A stretch of DNA of 64,000 nucleotides from Actinophytocola oryzae (GCF_004364325.1 NZ_SOCP01000003.1:620001-684000), one strand, 5' to 3'; shown: positions 27,456 to 36,292, counted from the stretch's first letter. Numbers and translations: made by a program. The notes: generated by a model from the letters alone, not told the origin.

Positions 27456-28205
27456 ATGCATCTGCTGGTCCCCGGTTCCGCCGTCGATGACCGCACGCTC
27501 GAAGAGCTCTACGCCTACCCCTCTGGTCTGACCACGCCGTACGTCCAGGTCAACTTCGTCGCGAGTGCCGACGGCGCCGCCACCGTGTCCGGCCGGTCCC
27601 GTGGCCTGTCGAGCCCCGCCGACAAGAAGGTGTTCGCGCTCGGCCGCGACCTCGCCGACGTCGTGCTCGTCGGCGCGGGCACCGCGACGGCCGAGGGGTA
27701 CGGGCCGGTCAAACACACCGAGGTGCGTGCCGAACGGCGTTCACGGCTGGGGCTGCCGGAGCTCCCGCCCATCGCGGTCGTCACAGGACGCGGGTCGATC
27801 CCGCCGTCGTCGCCGCTGGTCACCGACGCCTCCGTGCCGACGATCATGCTCACGTCCGAGGCCTCGCCGGAGGTGTGGCGCAAGGAGATCACGGACGCGG
27901 GCGGCGAGGTCGTGGTGGCGGGCGAGGACCGGGTCGACGCGTCGCTCGTACTGTCCGCACTGGCGGAACGCGGTCTGCTGCGGGTGTGCTGCGAGGGTGG
28001 GCCGACGCTCTTCGCCGACCTCGTGGCCGACGGGCTGGTGGACCAGTTCTGTCTCACCGTCTCGCCGATGCTGACCGGCGCGGGCGCGGTCCGCGTCACC
28101 GACGGGCGCCCGTCGAGCGTGCCAATGGACCTCTCGCTCGAGTCCGTACTGTCTGACGAGGGATTTCTGATGCTTCGCTATCGCCGCGCCGCCCCTCCCG
28201 GGTGA
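27456..28205 (+). CDS. pyrimidine reductase family protein (RibD C-terminal domain)
   Basis: 249 aa from ATG 27456 (ATG 27447 is an alternative that adds three residues). RibD_C/dihydrofolate-reductase-like fold: PYVQVNFVASADGAATVSGRS, LRDLADVVLVGAGTATAEGYGP after FALG, CCEGGPTLFADLVADGLVDQ. No deaminase domain is present. Free-standing RibD_C proteins are annotated as riboflavin-pathway 5-amino-6-ribosylaminouracil reductases or as general NADPH reductases; the true substrate here is unproven. It overlaps the DNA ligase gene as GTGA. Confidence 0.85.
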   Translation: MHLLVPGSAVDDRTLEELYAYPSGLTTPYVQVNFVASADGAATVSGRSRGLSSPADKKVFALGRDLADVVLVGAGTATAEGYGPVKHTEVRAERRSRLGLPELPPIAVVTGRGSIPPSSPLVTDASVPTIMLTSEASPEVWRKEITDAGGEVVVAGEDRVDASLVLSALAERGLLRVCCEGGPTLFADLVADGLVDQFCLTVSPMLTGAGAVRVTDGRPSSVPMDLSLESVLSDEGFLMLRYRRAAPPG

Positions 28206-29281
28206 GAATGGCCAGCATGCAGCTCCCGATCATGCCGCCGGTCAAGCCGATGCTCGCCAAGCCGGTGAAGAAGATCCCCACCGGCGAGATGAGCTATGAG
28301 CCGAAGTGGGACGGGTTCCGCTCGATCATCTTCCGCGACGGCGACGAGGTGGAGATCGGCAGCCGCAACGAGAAGCCGATGACCAGGTACTTCCCGGAGC
28401 TGGTCGAGGCGGTCAGGGCGAACCTGCCGGAGCGGTGCGTGGTCGACGGCGAGATCGTCGTCGTCGGGCCGACCGGCGACCGGCTGGACTTCGAGGTGCT
28501 CGCGCAGCGCATCCACCCGGCGGCGAGCCGGGTGAACATGCTCGCGGAGACCACCCCCGCCAAGTTCGTGGCGTTCGACCTGCTCGCACTCGGCGACACC
28601 GACTACACCGAGCAGCCGTTCGCCGCCCGCCGCGCCGCGCTGGAGGAGGCACTCGCGCCCGCCAAGGCACCCGTCCACCTGACCAGGACCACCACCGACC
28701 CGGACGTCGCGCAGGAGTGGTTCTCGCAGTTCGAGGGCGCCGGGTTGGACGGGGTGATCGCGAAGCCACTCGACGGTGTGTACGAGCCGGACAAACGGGT
28801 GATGTTCAAGATCAAGCACGAGCGGACGGCCGACTGTGTCGTCGCCGGCTACCGCGTGCACAAGACCGCGCCCAACCGGGTCGGATCGCTGCTGCTCGGC
28901 CTCTACGACGACGACGGCGTGCTCGCGAGCGTCGGCGTGATCGGGGCGTTCCCGCTGGCCAGGCGCGAGGAGCTGTTCGAGGAGATGCAGGAGCTGGTCA
29001 CGACCTTCGACGAGCACCCGTGGGCGTGGGCCAAGCAGGAGGAGGGGACGCGCACGCCCAGGAACGCGGAGGGCAGCCGCTGGCAGCAGGGCAAGGACCT
29101 GTCGTTCGTGCCGCTGCGGCCGGAGCGCGTGGTCGAGGTCCGGTACGACCACATGGAAGGGGTCCGGTTCCGGCACACCGCGCAGTTCTCCCGGTGGCGG
29201 CCCGACCGCGAGCCGACGTCCTGCACGTACGCGCAGCTGGAGGAGCCGGTCAGGTTCGACCTGGCCGACGTGCTGGCCTGA
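28202..29281 (+). CDS. ligC: ATP-dependent DNA ligase (LigC type)
   Basis: 359 aa from GTG 28202 (ATG 28208 possible). Nucleotidyl-transferase domain with active-site lysine K35 in YEPKWDGFRS, then VVDGEIVVV, AFDLLALGD, GLDGVIAKPLDG and MFKIKHERTADCVVAGYR (motif V), followed by an OB fold ending near residue 350. This is the compact mycobacterial LigC architecture, with no polymerase or nuclease domain. It seals DNA nicks, probably in accessory repair or end joining. A LigD-type polymerase is encoded 3.3 kb away. Confidence 0.9.
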   Translation: MRMASMQLPIMPPVKPMLAKPVKKIPTGEMSYEPKWDGFRSIIFRDGDEVEIGSRNEKPMTRYFPELVEAVRANLPERCVVDGEIVVVGPTGDRLDFEVLAQRIHPAASRVNMLAETTPAKFVAFDLLALGDTDYTEQPFAARRAALEEALAPAKAPVHLTRTTTDPDVAQEWFSQFEGAGLDGVIAKPLDGVYEPDKRVMFKIKHERTADCVVAGYRVHKTAPNRVGSLLLGLYDDDGVLASVGVIGAFPLARREELFEEMQELVTTFDEHPWAWAKQEEGTRTPRNAEGSRWQQGKDLSFVPLRPERVVEVRYDHMEGVRFRHTAQFSRWRPDREPTSCTYAQLEEPVRFDLADVLA

Positions 29282-29367
29282 TCGTTCGGCCGGGGGCGGT
29301 CTCACGGTCTTCTCACCTCGGCCGTGCGAGGCTTCGCCCACAGTCGGACGGATGGAGGACTCGCGCG

Positions 29368-30909
29368 GTGACGGCCTGGCGAGTGCGTGTGGCCACCCTG
29401 GTCGCCGCGGTGGGGGTTCTGTCGGCCTGTACCGCCGGCCCGTCGAGCCGGCCCGAGATCATCACCAACGACGGCCCGGGCGCCTCGACCACCCCGTCCG
29501 TCGCACGCAGCGAGGTGCCCCAGCTCGAGAACGCCGACACCTCGATCCAGTGGCGGACGTGCTCCCCCGAGATCCAGAGCGCTCTGTCCGTGCAGCCGCT
29601 CCCCGCCTGGCTCGACGCGCGGTGCGGCAAGTTCAACGGCGTCCTCGACTCCCCGTACGCACCCGACCGGGGGACCGCGCGCATCCAGCTGCTGAAGGCC
29701 GGGGACGGGCCGGTGCCGATCGTCGTGGTCAACGACGTCGACGGGTTACCGGGGAGCGTGTACGCGGCCCGGCTCGCCGCGTCGCTTCCGCAGGAGTTCT
29801 TCGAGAAGTTCCAGCTCATCGGGATGGACCGGCGCGGGACCGGGAACTCGGCCGCCGCCAGGTGCGTGCCGCCGGAGACGCGGCGCACCATGGTCGAGTT
29901 CGACCCGTCGGCACTCGACGTCGACGACTGGTTCCACGCCGCGCAGACCGCGGGCCAGCAGTGCTCCATCGCGCTGGAGAGCCAGCTGCCCGCCTTCGAC
30001 ACGTGGCGCACGGCCGCGGACCTGGACGTCCTGCGTACCGCCCTCGGGGTGTCCCGGCTGAACGGCGTCGGACACGGTGAGGGGTCGCGGGTCCTGAGCA
30101 TGTACGCCGACCGGTTCCCCGACCGGGTGGGGCGCCTGGTGCTCGACGGGGTGCCCGACCCGTCCGCCGACGCGCAGCTCACCTACGAGGGCATCGCCAA
30201 GGGTGGCGAGGCCGCGTGGGACGCCTTCGCCGCGGACTGCGTACAGCGTGGCTGTCCACTCGGGAACGACCCGGAACGCAGCCTTCTCGAACTGCTGGGC
30301 CAGCTGCGGACCGCTCCCATCGACGGACCCACGCTCACCGTCACCGCGGGGGCGGCCATGCACGCCATCCTCATCGGGCTGTCCGACCGCGACTCCTGGC
30401 GCAACCTGGCCGCCGCCCTCGCCGCGGCGAAGACCGGGAACGGCGACGGTCTGCGCGCGATACTGGCGCCTTACGTGTTGGACAGTGACGACCAGGCGGC
30501 GTCGTTCGACGGCACGCTGGTCACGACCTGCAATGACATGAGCACTCGAATGTCACCTGAGCAGGTGACGACGAGCGCGAAGGAGTGGCAGCAGAAGTAC
30601 CCCCTCTTCGGGCCGATCGCGGCCGAGCGGCTCGCCTTCTGCGCGCCGTGGACCATCCCCGACCACCCGCTGCCCACCCCCACGGGCCGGGGCGCACCGC
30701 CGATCCTCGTACTCGGCACGGCGAGCGACGCGATCACGCCGATCGAGGGCACCGAACGAGCCGCACAGCAGCTCGACTCGGGTGTGCTCGTCTCGTGGCA
30801 GGGTGGTGGTCATGGCGCGATCGGCGTCTCCCCCTGCGCCACGGACGTGGCCACCAAGTTCCTGACAGACGCGGCAGTGCCCCGCAACGGAACAGTCTGT
30901 CCGCCCTAA
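29368..30909 (+). CDS. alpha/beta-hydrolase-fold lipoprotein with replaced nucleophile
   Basis: 513 aa from GTG 29368 behind GGAGG. Signal peptide with lipobox LSAC. The fold is that of the secreted TAP/SlpD-type hydrolases (about 500 aa): oxyanion-side GMDRRGTGNS, the nucleophile-elbow region GVGHGEGSRVLSMYADRFPD, late GTASDAITP (acid) and GGGHG (His). At the nucleophile-elbow position the G-x-S-x-G motif reads G235-H-G-E-G239, so Gly replaces Ser; Ser240 follows but is out of register. It may be a pseudoenzyme or use an altered mechanism. It stands alone on the plus strand. Confidence 0.8.
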   Translation: MTAWRVRVATLVAAVGVLSACTAGPSSRPEIITNDGPGASTTPSVARSEVPQLENADTSIQWRTCSPEIQSALSVQPLPAWLDARCGKFNGVLDSPYAPDRGTARIQLLKAGDGPVPIVVVNDVDGLPGSVYAARLAASLPQEFFEKFQLIGMDRRGTGNSAAARCVPPETRRTMVEFDPSALDVDDWFHAAQTAGQQCSIALESQLPAFDTWRTAADLDVLRTALGVSRLNGVGHGEGSRVLSMYADRFPDRVGRLVLDGVPDPSADAQLTYEGIAKGGEAAWDAFAADCVQRGCPLGNDPERSLLELLGQLRTAPIDGPTLTVTAGAAMHAILIGLSDRDSWRNLAAALAAAKTGNGDGLRAILAPYVLDSDDQAASFDGTLVTTCNDMSTRMSPEQVTTSAKEWQQKYPLFGPIAAERLAFCAPWTIPDHPLPTPTGRGAPPILVLGTASDAITPIEGTERAAQQLDSGVLVSWQGGGHGAIGVSPCATDVATKFLTDAAVPRNGTVCPP

Positions 30910-30936
30910 CCCTCCGAAAGGGCTCCTGTCGTTAGA

Positions 30937-31755
30937 GTGGTCTTCGTGCGCCGCATCGGGGTAGTGCTGCTCGTCGTACTGTCCGTGCTCTCGGTCGCGC
31001 CCGCGGCGGCAGCCGTGCGCCCGGTCACGCTGCGGGTGATGAGCTACAACATCCACACCGGTATCGGCGCCGACGGTGTGCTGGACCTCGGCAGGACCGC
31101 CAGGGCCATCCGGTCCGGCAGGCCCGACGTGGTCGCGCTGCAGGAGGTGGACGTCCACTGGGCGGAGCGCAGCGAGTTCCGCGACCAGGCACGCGACCTC
31201 GCCAGGCTGCTCGGCATGCGGGTGTTCTTCGCACCCATCTACGACCTCGACCCACTCACCGCCGATGCGCCCCGGCGCCAGTACGGGGTCGCCATCCTCA
31301 GCAGGCTTCCCATGCCGCACACCGAGAACCACGACATCACCAGACTGTCCACACAGGATCCCAACCCGGTCCCCGCGCCGGCACCCGGCTTCGCGGAGGC
31401 CGTCGTCGTCACCAGGGGGATCGCGGTGCACGTCTACGCGACACACCTCGACTACCGCGAGGACCCCTCGGTGCGGGTCGCGCAGGTCGACGACATGTTG
31501 TCGATCATGGGCCGCGGGCCGACGCTGCTGCTCGGCGACTTCAACGCGACCCCGGACGCACCGGAGCTGGCACCGCTGTGGGACCGGCTGAAGCCTGCCG
31601 AGGTCGGGCTCACCTATCCGGCGGACGTGCCTGCGAAACGAATCGACTACGTGACGGTGTCGGCGGGTGTCCGCGTGCGGTCGGCGACCGTGCCGGAGAC
31701 GCTGGCCTCCGACCACCGGCCGGTGCTGGCCGAACTGGTCATACCAGGACGCTAG
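30937..31755 (+). CDS. secreted endonuclease/exonuclease/phosphatase (EEP) family protein
   Basis: 272 aa from GTG 30937; GTG 30946 would give a more compact signal peptide VRRIGVVLLVVLSVLSV. Mature domain from about residue 30: LRVMSYNIHTGIG (metal Asn), VVALQEVD (metal Glu), YATHLDYRED, LLLGDFNATPD and ASDHRPVLAEL, the full DNase I-like catalytic set. Such secreted proteins hydrolyse nucleic-acid or phospho-/inositol-lipid phosphodiesters; the substrate is not evident. Its stop codon overlaps that of the convergent 68-aa gene by 4 nt (CTAG). Confidence 0.85.
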   Translation: MVFVRRIGVVLLVVLSVLSVAPAAAAVRPVTLRVMSYNIHTGIGADGVLDLGRTARAIRSGRPDVVALQEVDVHWAERSEFRDQARDLARLLGMRVFFAPIYDLDPLTADAPRRQYGVAILSRLPMPHTENHDITRLSTQDPNPVPAPAPGFAEAVVVTRGIAVHVYATHLDYREDPSVRVAQVDDMLSIMGRGPTLLLGDFNATPDAPELAPLWDRLKPAEVGLTYPADVPAKRIDYVTVSAGVRVRSATVPETLASDHRPVLAELVIPGR

Positions 31756-31958
31756 TCCCCGTCGGCCTCACGGACCCGGTACTCGCACCCGTACTCGACC
31801 GCGTAGCAGAGGTCGTAGTGGTGCACGATCTTCGGACCCTCGTGCAGGTGCACGTGCGTGACGGTGTCCTTCGGCTGTTCCGGCAGCTCGGGCAGGGTGT
31901 CGACGCGCCCGTCGAGTGGTCCACCCACGTAGCGCACGACGTACGGCTGCGTCACCAC
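31752..31958 (-). CDS. 68-aa hypothetical protein
   Basis: GTG start at 31958 (or 31955) with a strong GGAAAGGAGG just upstream. The protein begins VTQPYVVRYVGGPLDGRVD, has THVHLHEGPKIVHHY in the middle and ends YGCEYRVREADGD. It has no membrane segment. The excellent ribosome site and mixed beta-strand pattern with VGGPLDGR support a real gene. The family is recognised only as small actinobacterial hypothetical proteins. Confidence 0.6.
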   Translation of the reverse strand: MVTQPYVVRYVGGPLDGRVDTLPELPEQPKDTVTHVHLHEGPKIVHHYDLCYAVEYGCEYRVREADGD

Positions 31959-32147
31959 GACCTCCTTTCCTGACCCTCATCTCGATGTTTCCTTGCCGTC
32001 GGGCCGAAATCAACCGCGACGGTCCTGTGGCACCAGAAACATGAGAGCCAGCACATGTTCACCGCATTGGATGTCGCGAAGGCGTAACGGTTTCGACAAT
32101 CATGACGCTGCCAGTGCATGCGCAACCGCCGTAACTGGGAGCCGGAC

Positions 32148-32594
32148 ATGTCGACGTCACAGCCCAAGTGGCCGTTGTGGCCGTGGGTCGTGCTGACCGC
32201 GTCCGGAGTGATCGTGACCGCCGTCGCGGCGATCGTCGGCACGGCGGCCAACTCGGAGCGCAACGCCGAGGAGCTCCCGACCAGGGTCACCGTCACGGCC
32301 ACGCAGTTCCAGACCAGCACGGTCAGCGTCACGGTCACCGTGCCGCCCCCACCCGACCAGCCTGCGAAGGCACTGCTCGACGGCCTCCACCACGTCGGCC
32401 CGGAGGTCGAGGCGGGCGTGTACCAGACGACCGGGCCGAGCGGCACCAACGCGGGCGGCTGCTACTGGACCAGGACCGACCTCGACGGTGGCATCATCGA
32501 CAACGGCGTGCTCGACGGCCCGGGCACCATGACCGTCAACACCGACGAGCTGGTGGAGACGGCAGGCTGCCAACCGTGGCAGAAGGTGGGTTAG
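32148..32594 (+). CDS. single-pass membrane protein, hypothetical
   Basis: 148 aa from ATG 32148. Short cytoplasmic start STSQPKWPLWPW, a transmembrane helix VVLTASGVIVTAVAAIVGTA, a Thr/Val-rich linker (TVTATQFQTSTVSVTVTV, PPPP) and an extracellular domain with HVGPEVEAGVYQTTGP, two Cys (GGCYW and AGCQPW) likely disulfide-linked. The VEAGVYQTTGP...GCYWTR pattern recurs in actinobacterial secreted proteins of unknown role. It converges on the LigD-type polymerase with a 4-nt stop overlap. Confidence 0.65.
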   Translation: MSTSQPKWPLWPWVVLTASGVIVTAVAAIVGTAANSERNAEELPTRVTVTATQFQTSTVSVTVTVPPPPDQPAKALLDGLHHVGPEVEAGVYQTTGPSGTNAGGCYWTRTDLDGGIIDNGVLDGPGTMTVNTDELVETAGCQPWQKVG

Positions 32595-33637
32595 TGGTTT
32601 CGGGCCTTGGAAGGCTGTACCCGCTTGGGCTCGCCCGCCATCTTCGGGTACTCGGGCGGGTAGGGCAGGTCGGCCTCGCCGTTCGCCTCGTCCTCCGCCA
32701 CCAGCTCCAGTAGCGGCTCCAGGGAGAACGCCTTCGTCCCGACGGCCGCGTGGAGGTCGCCGACCTCGGCGAAGCGGTCCGGCATGGTCGTGACCGTGAA
32801 GTCGGCCGGGCTGACGTTCGGCACCTCGTCCCAGGTCAGGGGTGCCGAGACCTGCGCACGCGGGGTCGGGCGGACGGAGTAGGCGCAGGCGATCGTGCGG
32901 TCGCGGGCCATCTGGTTGAAGTCGACGAAGATCCGCTCGCCGCGCTCCTCCTTCCACCAGCTCATCGTCACCTCGTCGGGCCGCCGCCGCGCCAGCTCGC
33001 GGCCGAGCGCGATGACCGCCCGCCTGGCCTCGACGAACGTCCAGCACGGCTCGATGGGGACGTAGACGTGCAGGCCGCGGCCACCGGACGTCTTCGGGAA
33101 GCCCTCCATGCCCAGCTCGGCCAGCAGGTCACGCAGCACGAGGGCGACCCTGGCCGCGTCGGAGAAGTCGGTGCCAGGCTGCGGGTCGAGGTCGATGCGC
33201 AGCTGGTCGGGGTGGTCGACCTCGGGACGACGGACCGGCCACGGGTGGAACGTCAGCGTGCCCAGGTTGACCGCCCACGCAACCACGGCGAGCGAGGTGG
33301 GGCAGACCTCGTCGGCCGGCCGGCCGCTGGGGAAGGTGATCCGCACGGTCTCGACGAACGGCGGCGCGCCCTTGGGGGCGCGCTTCTGGTAGAACGCGTC
33401 GCCCCGGTTGTCGGCGCGGGTGGACAGCTTCGCCCCCTCGAACACGCCGCCCGGCCAGCGCTCCAGCGTGGTCGGCCGGTCGCGCAGCGCACCGAGGATG
33501 CCGTCGCCGACCGACAGGAAGTACCTCACGACGTCGGACTTGGTGATCCCCAGCTCGGGGAAGTACGGCTTGTCGGGACTGGACACCCGCACAGCCGTGC
33601 CGTCCACGTCGAACTCCATCGCACTGTTCGCGGCCAC
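32591..33637 (-). CDS. LigD-type DNA polymerase/primase domain protein
   Basis: 348 aa from GTG 33637. Stand-alone LigD polymerase (archaeo-eukaryotic primase fold): SSPDKPYFPELGITKSDVV, RPTTLERWPGGVF, AVVAWAVNLGTLTFHPWPV, catalytic acidic motif LRIDLDPQPGT, FPKTSGGRGLHVYVP and FVDFNQMARDRTIACAYSVRP. These proteins fill gaps with ribo- or deoxynucleotides during non-homologous end joining. The ligase and 3'-phosphoesterase domains are absent; a separate LigC is encoded nearby. No Ku gene is in the window. Confidence 0.9.
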   Translation of the reverse strand: MAANSAMEFDVDGTAVRVSSPDKPYFPELGITKSDVVRYFLSVGDGILGALRDRPTTLERWPGGVFEGAKLSTRADNRGDAFYQKRAPKGAPPFVETVRITFPSGRPADEVCPTSLAVVAWAVNLGTLTFHPWPVRRPEVDHPDQLRIDLDPQPGTDFSDAARVALVLRDLLAELGMEGFPKTSGGRGLHVYVPIEPCWTFVEARRAVIALGRELARRRPDEVTMSWWKEERGERIFVDFNQMARDRTIACAYSVRPTPRAQVSAPLTWDEVPNVSPADFTVTTMPDRFAEVGDLHAAVGTKAFSLEPLLELVAEDEANGEADLPYPPEYPKMAGEPKRVQPSKARNH

Positions 33638-33682
33638 CGGGCCAGCCTAATCAGCTGTACCCCACCCAGTAGCGTTGTGCGG

Positions 33683-34945
33683 GTGAAGTCGGACCTGACC
33701 CCGGCGAGGGGAACCCGTGACCTGCTGCCACCGGCCGTCGCCATCCGCGACCACGTCCTGGCGCGGATCACGGAGGTCTACCGCGGCTTCGGCTACCAGC
33801 GCATCGAGACGCCGGCCCTGGAGAACATCGAGCGCCTGCGCGGCGGTCAGGGCGGCGAGAACCAGAAGCTGATCTACGAGGTCCTCCGCCGGGGCCTGGA
33901 GCCGACCGTGGCCGCCGACACGCCGCTGGCCGACCTGGTCGACCTGGGTCTGCGCTTCGACCTGACGGTGCCGCTGACCAGGTTCTACGGCGCCAACCGC
34001 GCGTCGCTCCCCCAGCCGTTCCGCTCGTTCCAGTTCGGCCCGGTGTGGCGCGCGGAGCGGCCGGCACGCGGCCGGTACCGGCAGTTCTACCAGTGCGACA
34101 TCGACATCCTCGGCGAGCAGAGCGCGCTGGCCGAGGTCGAGCTGCTGGAGGCGACCACGGCCGCACTGGCCGCGGCCGGGATCGAGGGCACGACCGTGCG
34201 CGTGTCCGACCGCCGGTTCCTGTCGGCCCTCGCGGCGCACAGCGGGGCGGCAGCCGAGAGCTGGGACCGCCTGTTCATCACCCTCGACAAGCTGGACAAG
34301 ATCGGCTGGGACGGCGTGCGCGCGGAGCTGGCCGAGCGTGTCGGCCTGGACCGGCAGGTCATCGACACCATTGCCGAGACGATCACCGGCCTGCAGGGCA
34401 CCGACCCGGCGAAGCTGCCCGACCAGCTCGCCAACACGCTGCCGGGCGTCGAGGAGGCCGTGCTGACCGACCTGGCGACCGTCGCGGCGGGCCTGCCGGG
34501 CGTGAACTGGGAGTTCGATCCGACGCTGGTGCGCGGCATGGGCTACTACACCGGCCAGATCTTCGAGGTCACCCACCCGGCCTCCGGCGGCTCGGTCGCG
34601 GGTGGCGGCCGGTACGACAAGCTGGTCGGCCGCTTCCTGGGCACGGACGTGCCTGCCTGCGGCTTCTCGATCGGGTTCGAACGGATCGTGGACCTGCTGG
34701 CCACGGCACCCGGAACCGAGGCGGTAGCGGTCCTGTTCGAGTCCGACACGCCGATGACCACGGTACTGGCGGTGGCCCGCACGCTGCGTGAGTCCGGCCG
34801 CAGCGTGTCGCCGGTGCGGCGGTCGGGCAAGTTCGGCGCCCAGCTGGGACGCCTGGAGGAGTGGGGCTACACGTCGTTCGTGCACCTGCGTGCCGACACG
34901 GAAGGGGTAGGCGAGGAACGCCGCCTCGGCGACAAGGGCCGGTAG
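33683..34945 (+). CDS. hisS: histidine--tRNA ligase, non-canonical bacterial type
   Basis: 420 aa from GTG 33683 (another GTG at 33677). Class II synthetase core: TPARGTRDLLPPAVAIRD, motif 2-like RAERPARGRYRQFYQCDID, histidine A-loop LVRGMGYYTGQIFEV and motif 3 GFSIGFERIVDLL, then an anticodon-binding domain with FGAQLGRLEEWGYTSFV. The segment after motif 1 (RLRGGQGGENQKLIYEVLRRGLEP split, then LRFDLTVPLTRFYG) differs from the usual bacterial LTLRPEGTA form and resembles archaeal/eukaryote-like HisRS. It may be a second, accessory copy or the only one; this cannot be decided here. Confidence 0.85.
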   Translation: MKSDLTPARGTRDLLPPAVAIRDHVLARITEVYRGFGYQRIETPALENIERLRGGQGGENQKLIYEVLRRGLEPTVAADTPLADLVDLGLRFDLTVPLTRFYGANRASLPQPFRSFQFGPVWRAERPARGRYRQFYQCDIDILGEQSALAEVELLEATTAALAAAGIEGTTVRVSDRRFLSALAAHSGAAAESWDRLFITLDKLDKIGWDGVRAELAERVGLDRQVIDTIAETITGLQGTDPAKLPDQLANTLPGVEEAVLTDLATVAAGLPGVNWEFDPTLVRGMGYYTGQIFEVTHPASGGSVAGGGRYDKLVGRFLGTDVPACGFSIGFERIVDLLATAPGTEAVAVLFESDTPMTTVLAVARTLRESGRSVSPVRRSGKFGAQLGRLEEWGYTSFVHLRADTEGVGEERRLGDKGR

Positions 34946-34963
34946 AGGCGTTACGGTGTCAGC

Positions 34964-35275
34964 ATGGCGACCACCTCGTCTTTTCCCGAGGACCCGAACG
35001 AGTCGCCGCGTCTCGAGGACGAGCTGATCGGCCTGGATCCCGACGACCCGGAGACGCGGGCGTTCCGGGCACACCTCGAACGGCAGCACCGCGTGCGCGC
35101 GAGTTATACCGTCGAGGGCTACCTGTCGGACGTGGGCGACTTCGCCGACTCGGCCAACCGCCTGGGTGGTCACCGCAAGCTGATGGCGGGCATCCTGGTG
35201 CTCCTGATCCTGCTGGGTGTGACCATCACCGCGTGGGACGCGCTCGTCTTCGTGTGGCACACGTTCACCAACTGA
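34964..35275 (+). CDS. 103-aa membrane protein, hypothetical
   Basis: ATG 34964, 18 bases after hisS, same strand. Acidic N-terminal half (DELIGLDPDDPETRAFRAHL), a DUF-like YLSDVGDFADSANR segment, then one transmembrane helix LMAGILVLLILLGVTITAW near the C terminus. It is probably tail-anchored in the cytoplasmic membrane. No function recognised. It may share a transcript with hisS and msrB. Confidence 0.6.
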   Translation: MATTSSFPEDPNESPRLEDELIGLDPDDPETRAFRAHLERQHRVRASYTVEGYLSDVGDFADSANRLGGHRKLMAGILVLLILLGVTITAWDALVFVWHTFTN

Positions 35276-35295
35276 CCAGGCGTATTTTGGACGGC

Positions 35296-35712
35296 ATGGA
35301 AACCGACCAGTCGCCGCCCGTGGTGAAGTCAGACGAGGAGTGGCGTCAGCAGCTGACGCCGGAGGAGTACGCGGTCCTGCGACAGGCCGGTACCGAGCGC
35401 CCGTGGACCGGCGAGTACACCGACACCAAGACTGAGGGCGTGTACGAGTGCCGGGCCTGCGGCACGGAACTCTTCCGCAGCGACACCAAGTTCGACTCGC
35501 ACTGTGGCTGGCCGTCGTTCTATGCCGCACGAACCTCCGACGCAGTCATTCTGCGCCAGGACGACAGCCTGGGCATGACACGCACCGAGGTGATCTGCGC
35601 CACATGCCACTCCCACCTGGGTCACATCTTCGAAGGCGAGGGGTACCCGACCCCGACTGACCAGCGGTACTGCATCAACTCCATCTCCCTTCGCCTGGTC
35701 CCCAAGGAGTGA
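35296..35712 (+). CDS. msrB: peptide-methionine (R)-S-oxide reductase
   Basis: 138 aa from ATG 35296. Complete MsrB: two zinc CxxC pairs (ECRACGT and ICATCHSH), GWPSFYA and the catalytic Cys at 126 in RYCINSISL. It reduces methionine-R-sulfoxide in proteins using thioredoxin, repairing oxidative damage in the cytoplasm. A scrap encoding the same C-terminal 18 residues is found at 59236-59289. Confidence 0.95.
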   Translation: METDQSPPVVKSDEEWRQQLTPEEYAVLRQAGTERPWTGEYTDTKTEGVYECRACGTELFRSDTKFDSHCGWPSFYAARTSDAVILRQDDSLGMTRTEVICATCHSHLGHIFEGEGYPTPTDQRYCINSISLRLVPKE

Positions 35713-36165
35713 CGTCCGAAGCCGATGCAGGACCGTCACGCTGAACCACGTGCCCTGTGGGTCGTCGTGCCCGGTCACGACGAGCCCTGATCGTCGAGCC
35801 GCCAAACGAACTCGTGCGATCGGCACGGCCACCAGGTGCCGCGAGCGGGCACGCAGGTCATCTGCCGCTGCGCCAAGGCCCAGGTCGACGGCGTCCTGCC
35901 TTTGCACCTTCGCGCCGACACGAGCGGGTCATCTTTGAAAGATGTAGATGATTGCAATGCTGGGATCGAGCGAGACCCGGAGGTGGATCCTGCTGGGCGA
36001 CGAGCGTCGCGACCGGCGGCCCACCTGGACCCTGCGTGGGAGCTGATCCGGCGCGACCGCTCGCATCCCGACGCAAACTGAAGGCCTTCGAGCCTTCCTG
36101 GACAAGCGCGCCGCGACGGCCGGACCGCATCCTGCGCGGCACGATGTGCCTTGCCCTTGTCCCAC
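35713..36165. other. intergenic stretch with no supportable gene
   Basis: About 450 bp between msrB and the molybdenum-hydroxylase promoter. Short frames exist on both strands but show no family signature, no good ribosome sites and irregular codon use, so it may contain unrecognisable decayed sequence. AT content is somewhat higher near 35925-35960 (TTTGAAAGATGTAGATGATT). Confidence 0.5.
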
Positions 36166-36192
36166 AAGCATGTTAAACAAGTGCTTAGCACT
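36166..36192. promoter_or_regulatory. palindromic operator candidate upstream of the cox-type operon
   Basis: AGTGC-TTA-GCACT (36180-36192) is a perfect 5-bp-arm palindrome. It overlaps a second symmetric pair AAGCA (36166-36170) / TGCTT (36182-36186) around GTTAAAC. The element is locally AT-rich in GC-rich surroundings and lies about 100 bp before the ATG at 36293, as expected for a TetR- or GntR-type operator. The regulator is not adjacent. Confidence 0.5.
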
Positions 36193-36292
36193 GTGGCGTG
36201 CTTCTCGGTCGCCTGTCGGCACGCCCCGGAGTCGACGGAGGCACGCTTCCCATGGCACGGTACGAACTCGTCCATCCCTTGCCAGGCAACCG

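Noticed and set aside
29368..30909. Active tripeptidyl aminopeptidase
   Set aside because: The catalytic serine position is glycine, so only the fold is claimed.
35713..36165. Several short frames between msrB and the hydroxylase operon
   Set aside because: No motifs, no ribosome sites and overlapping frames of similar weak quality on both strands.
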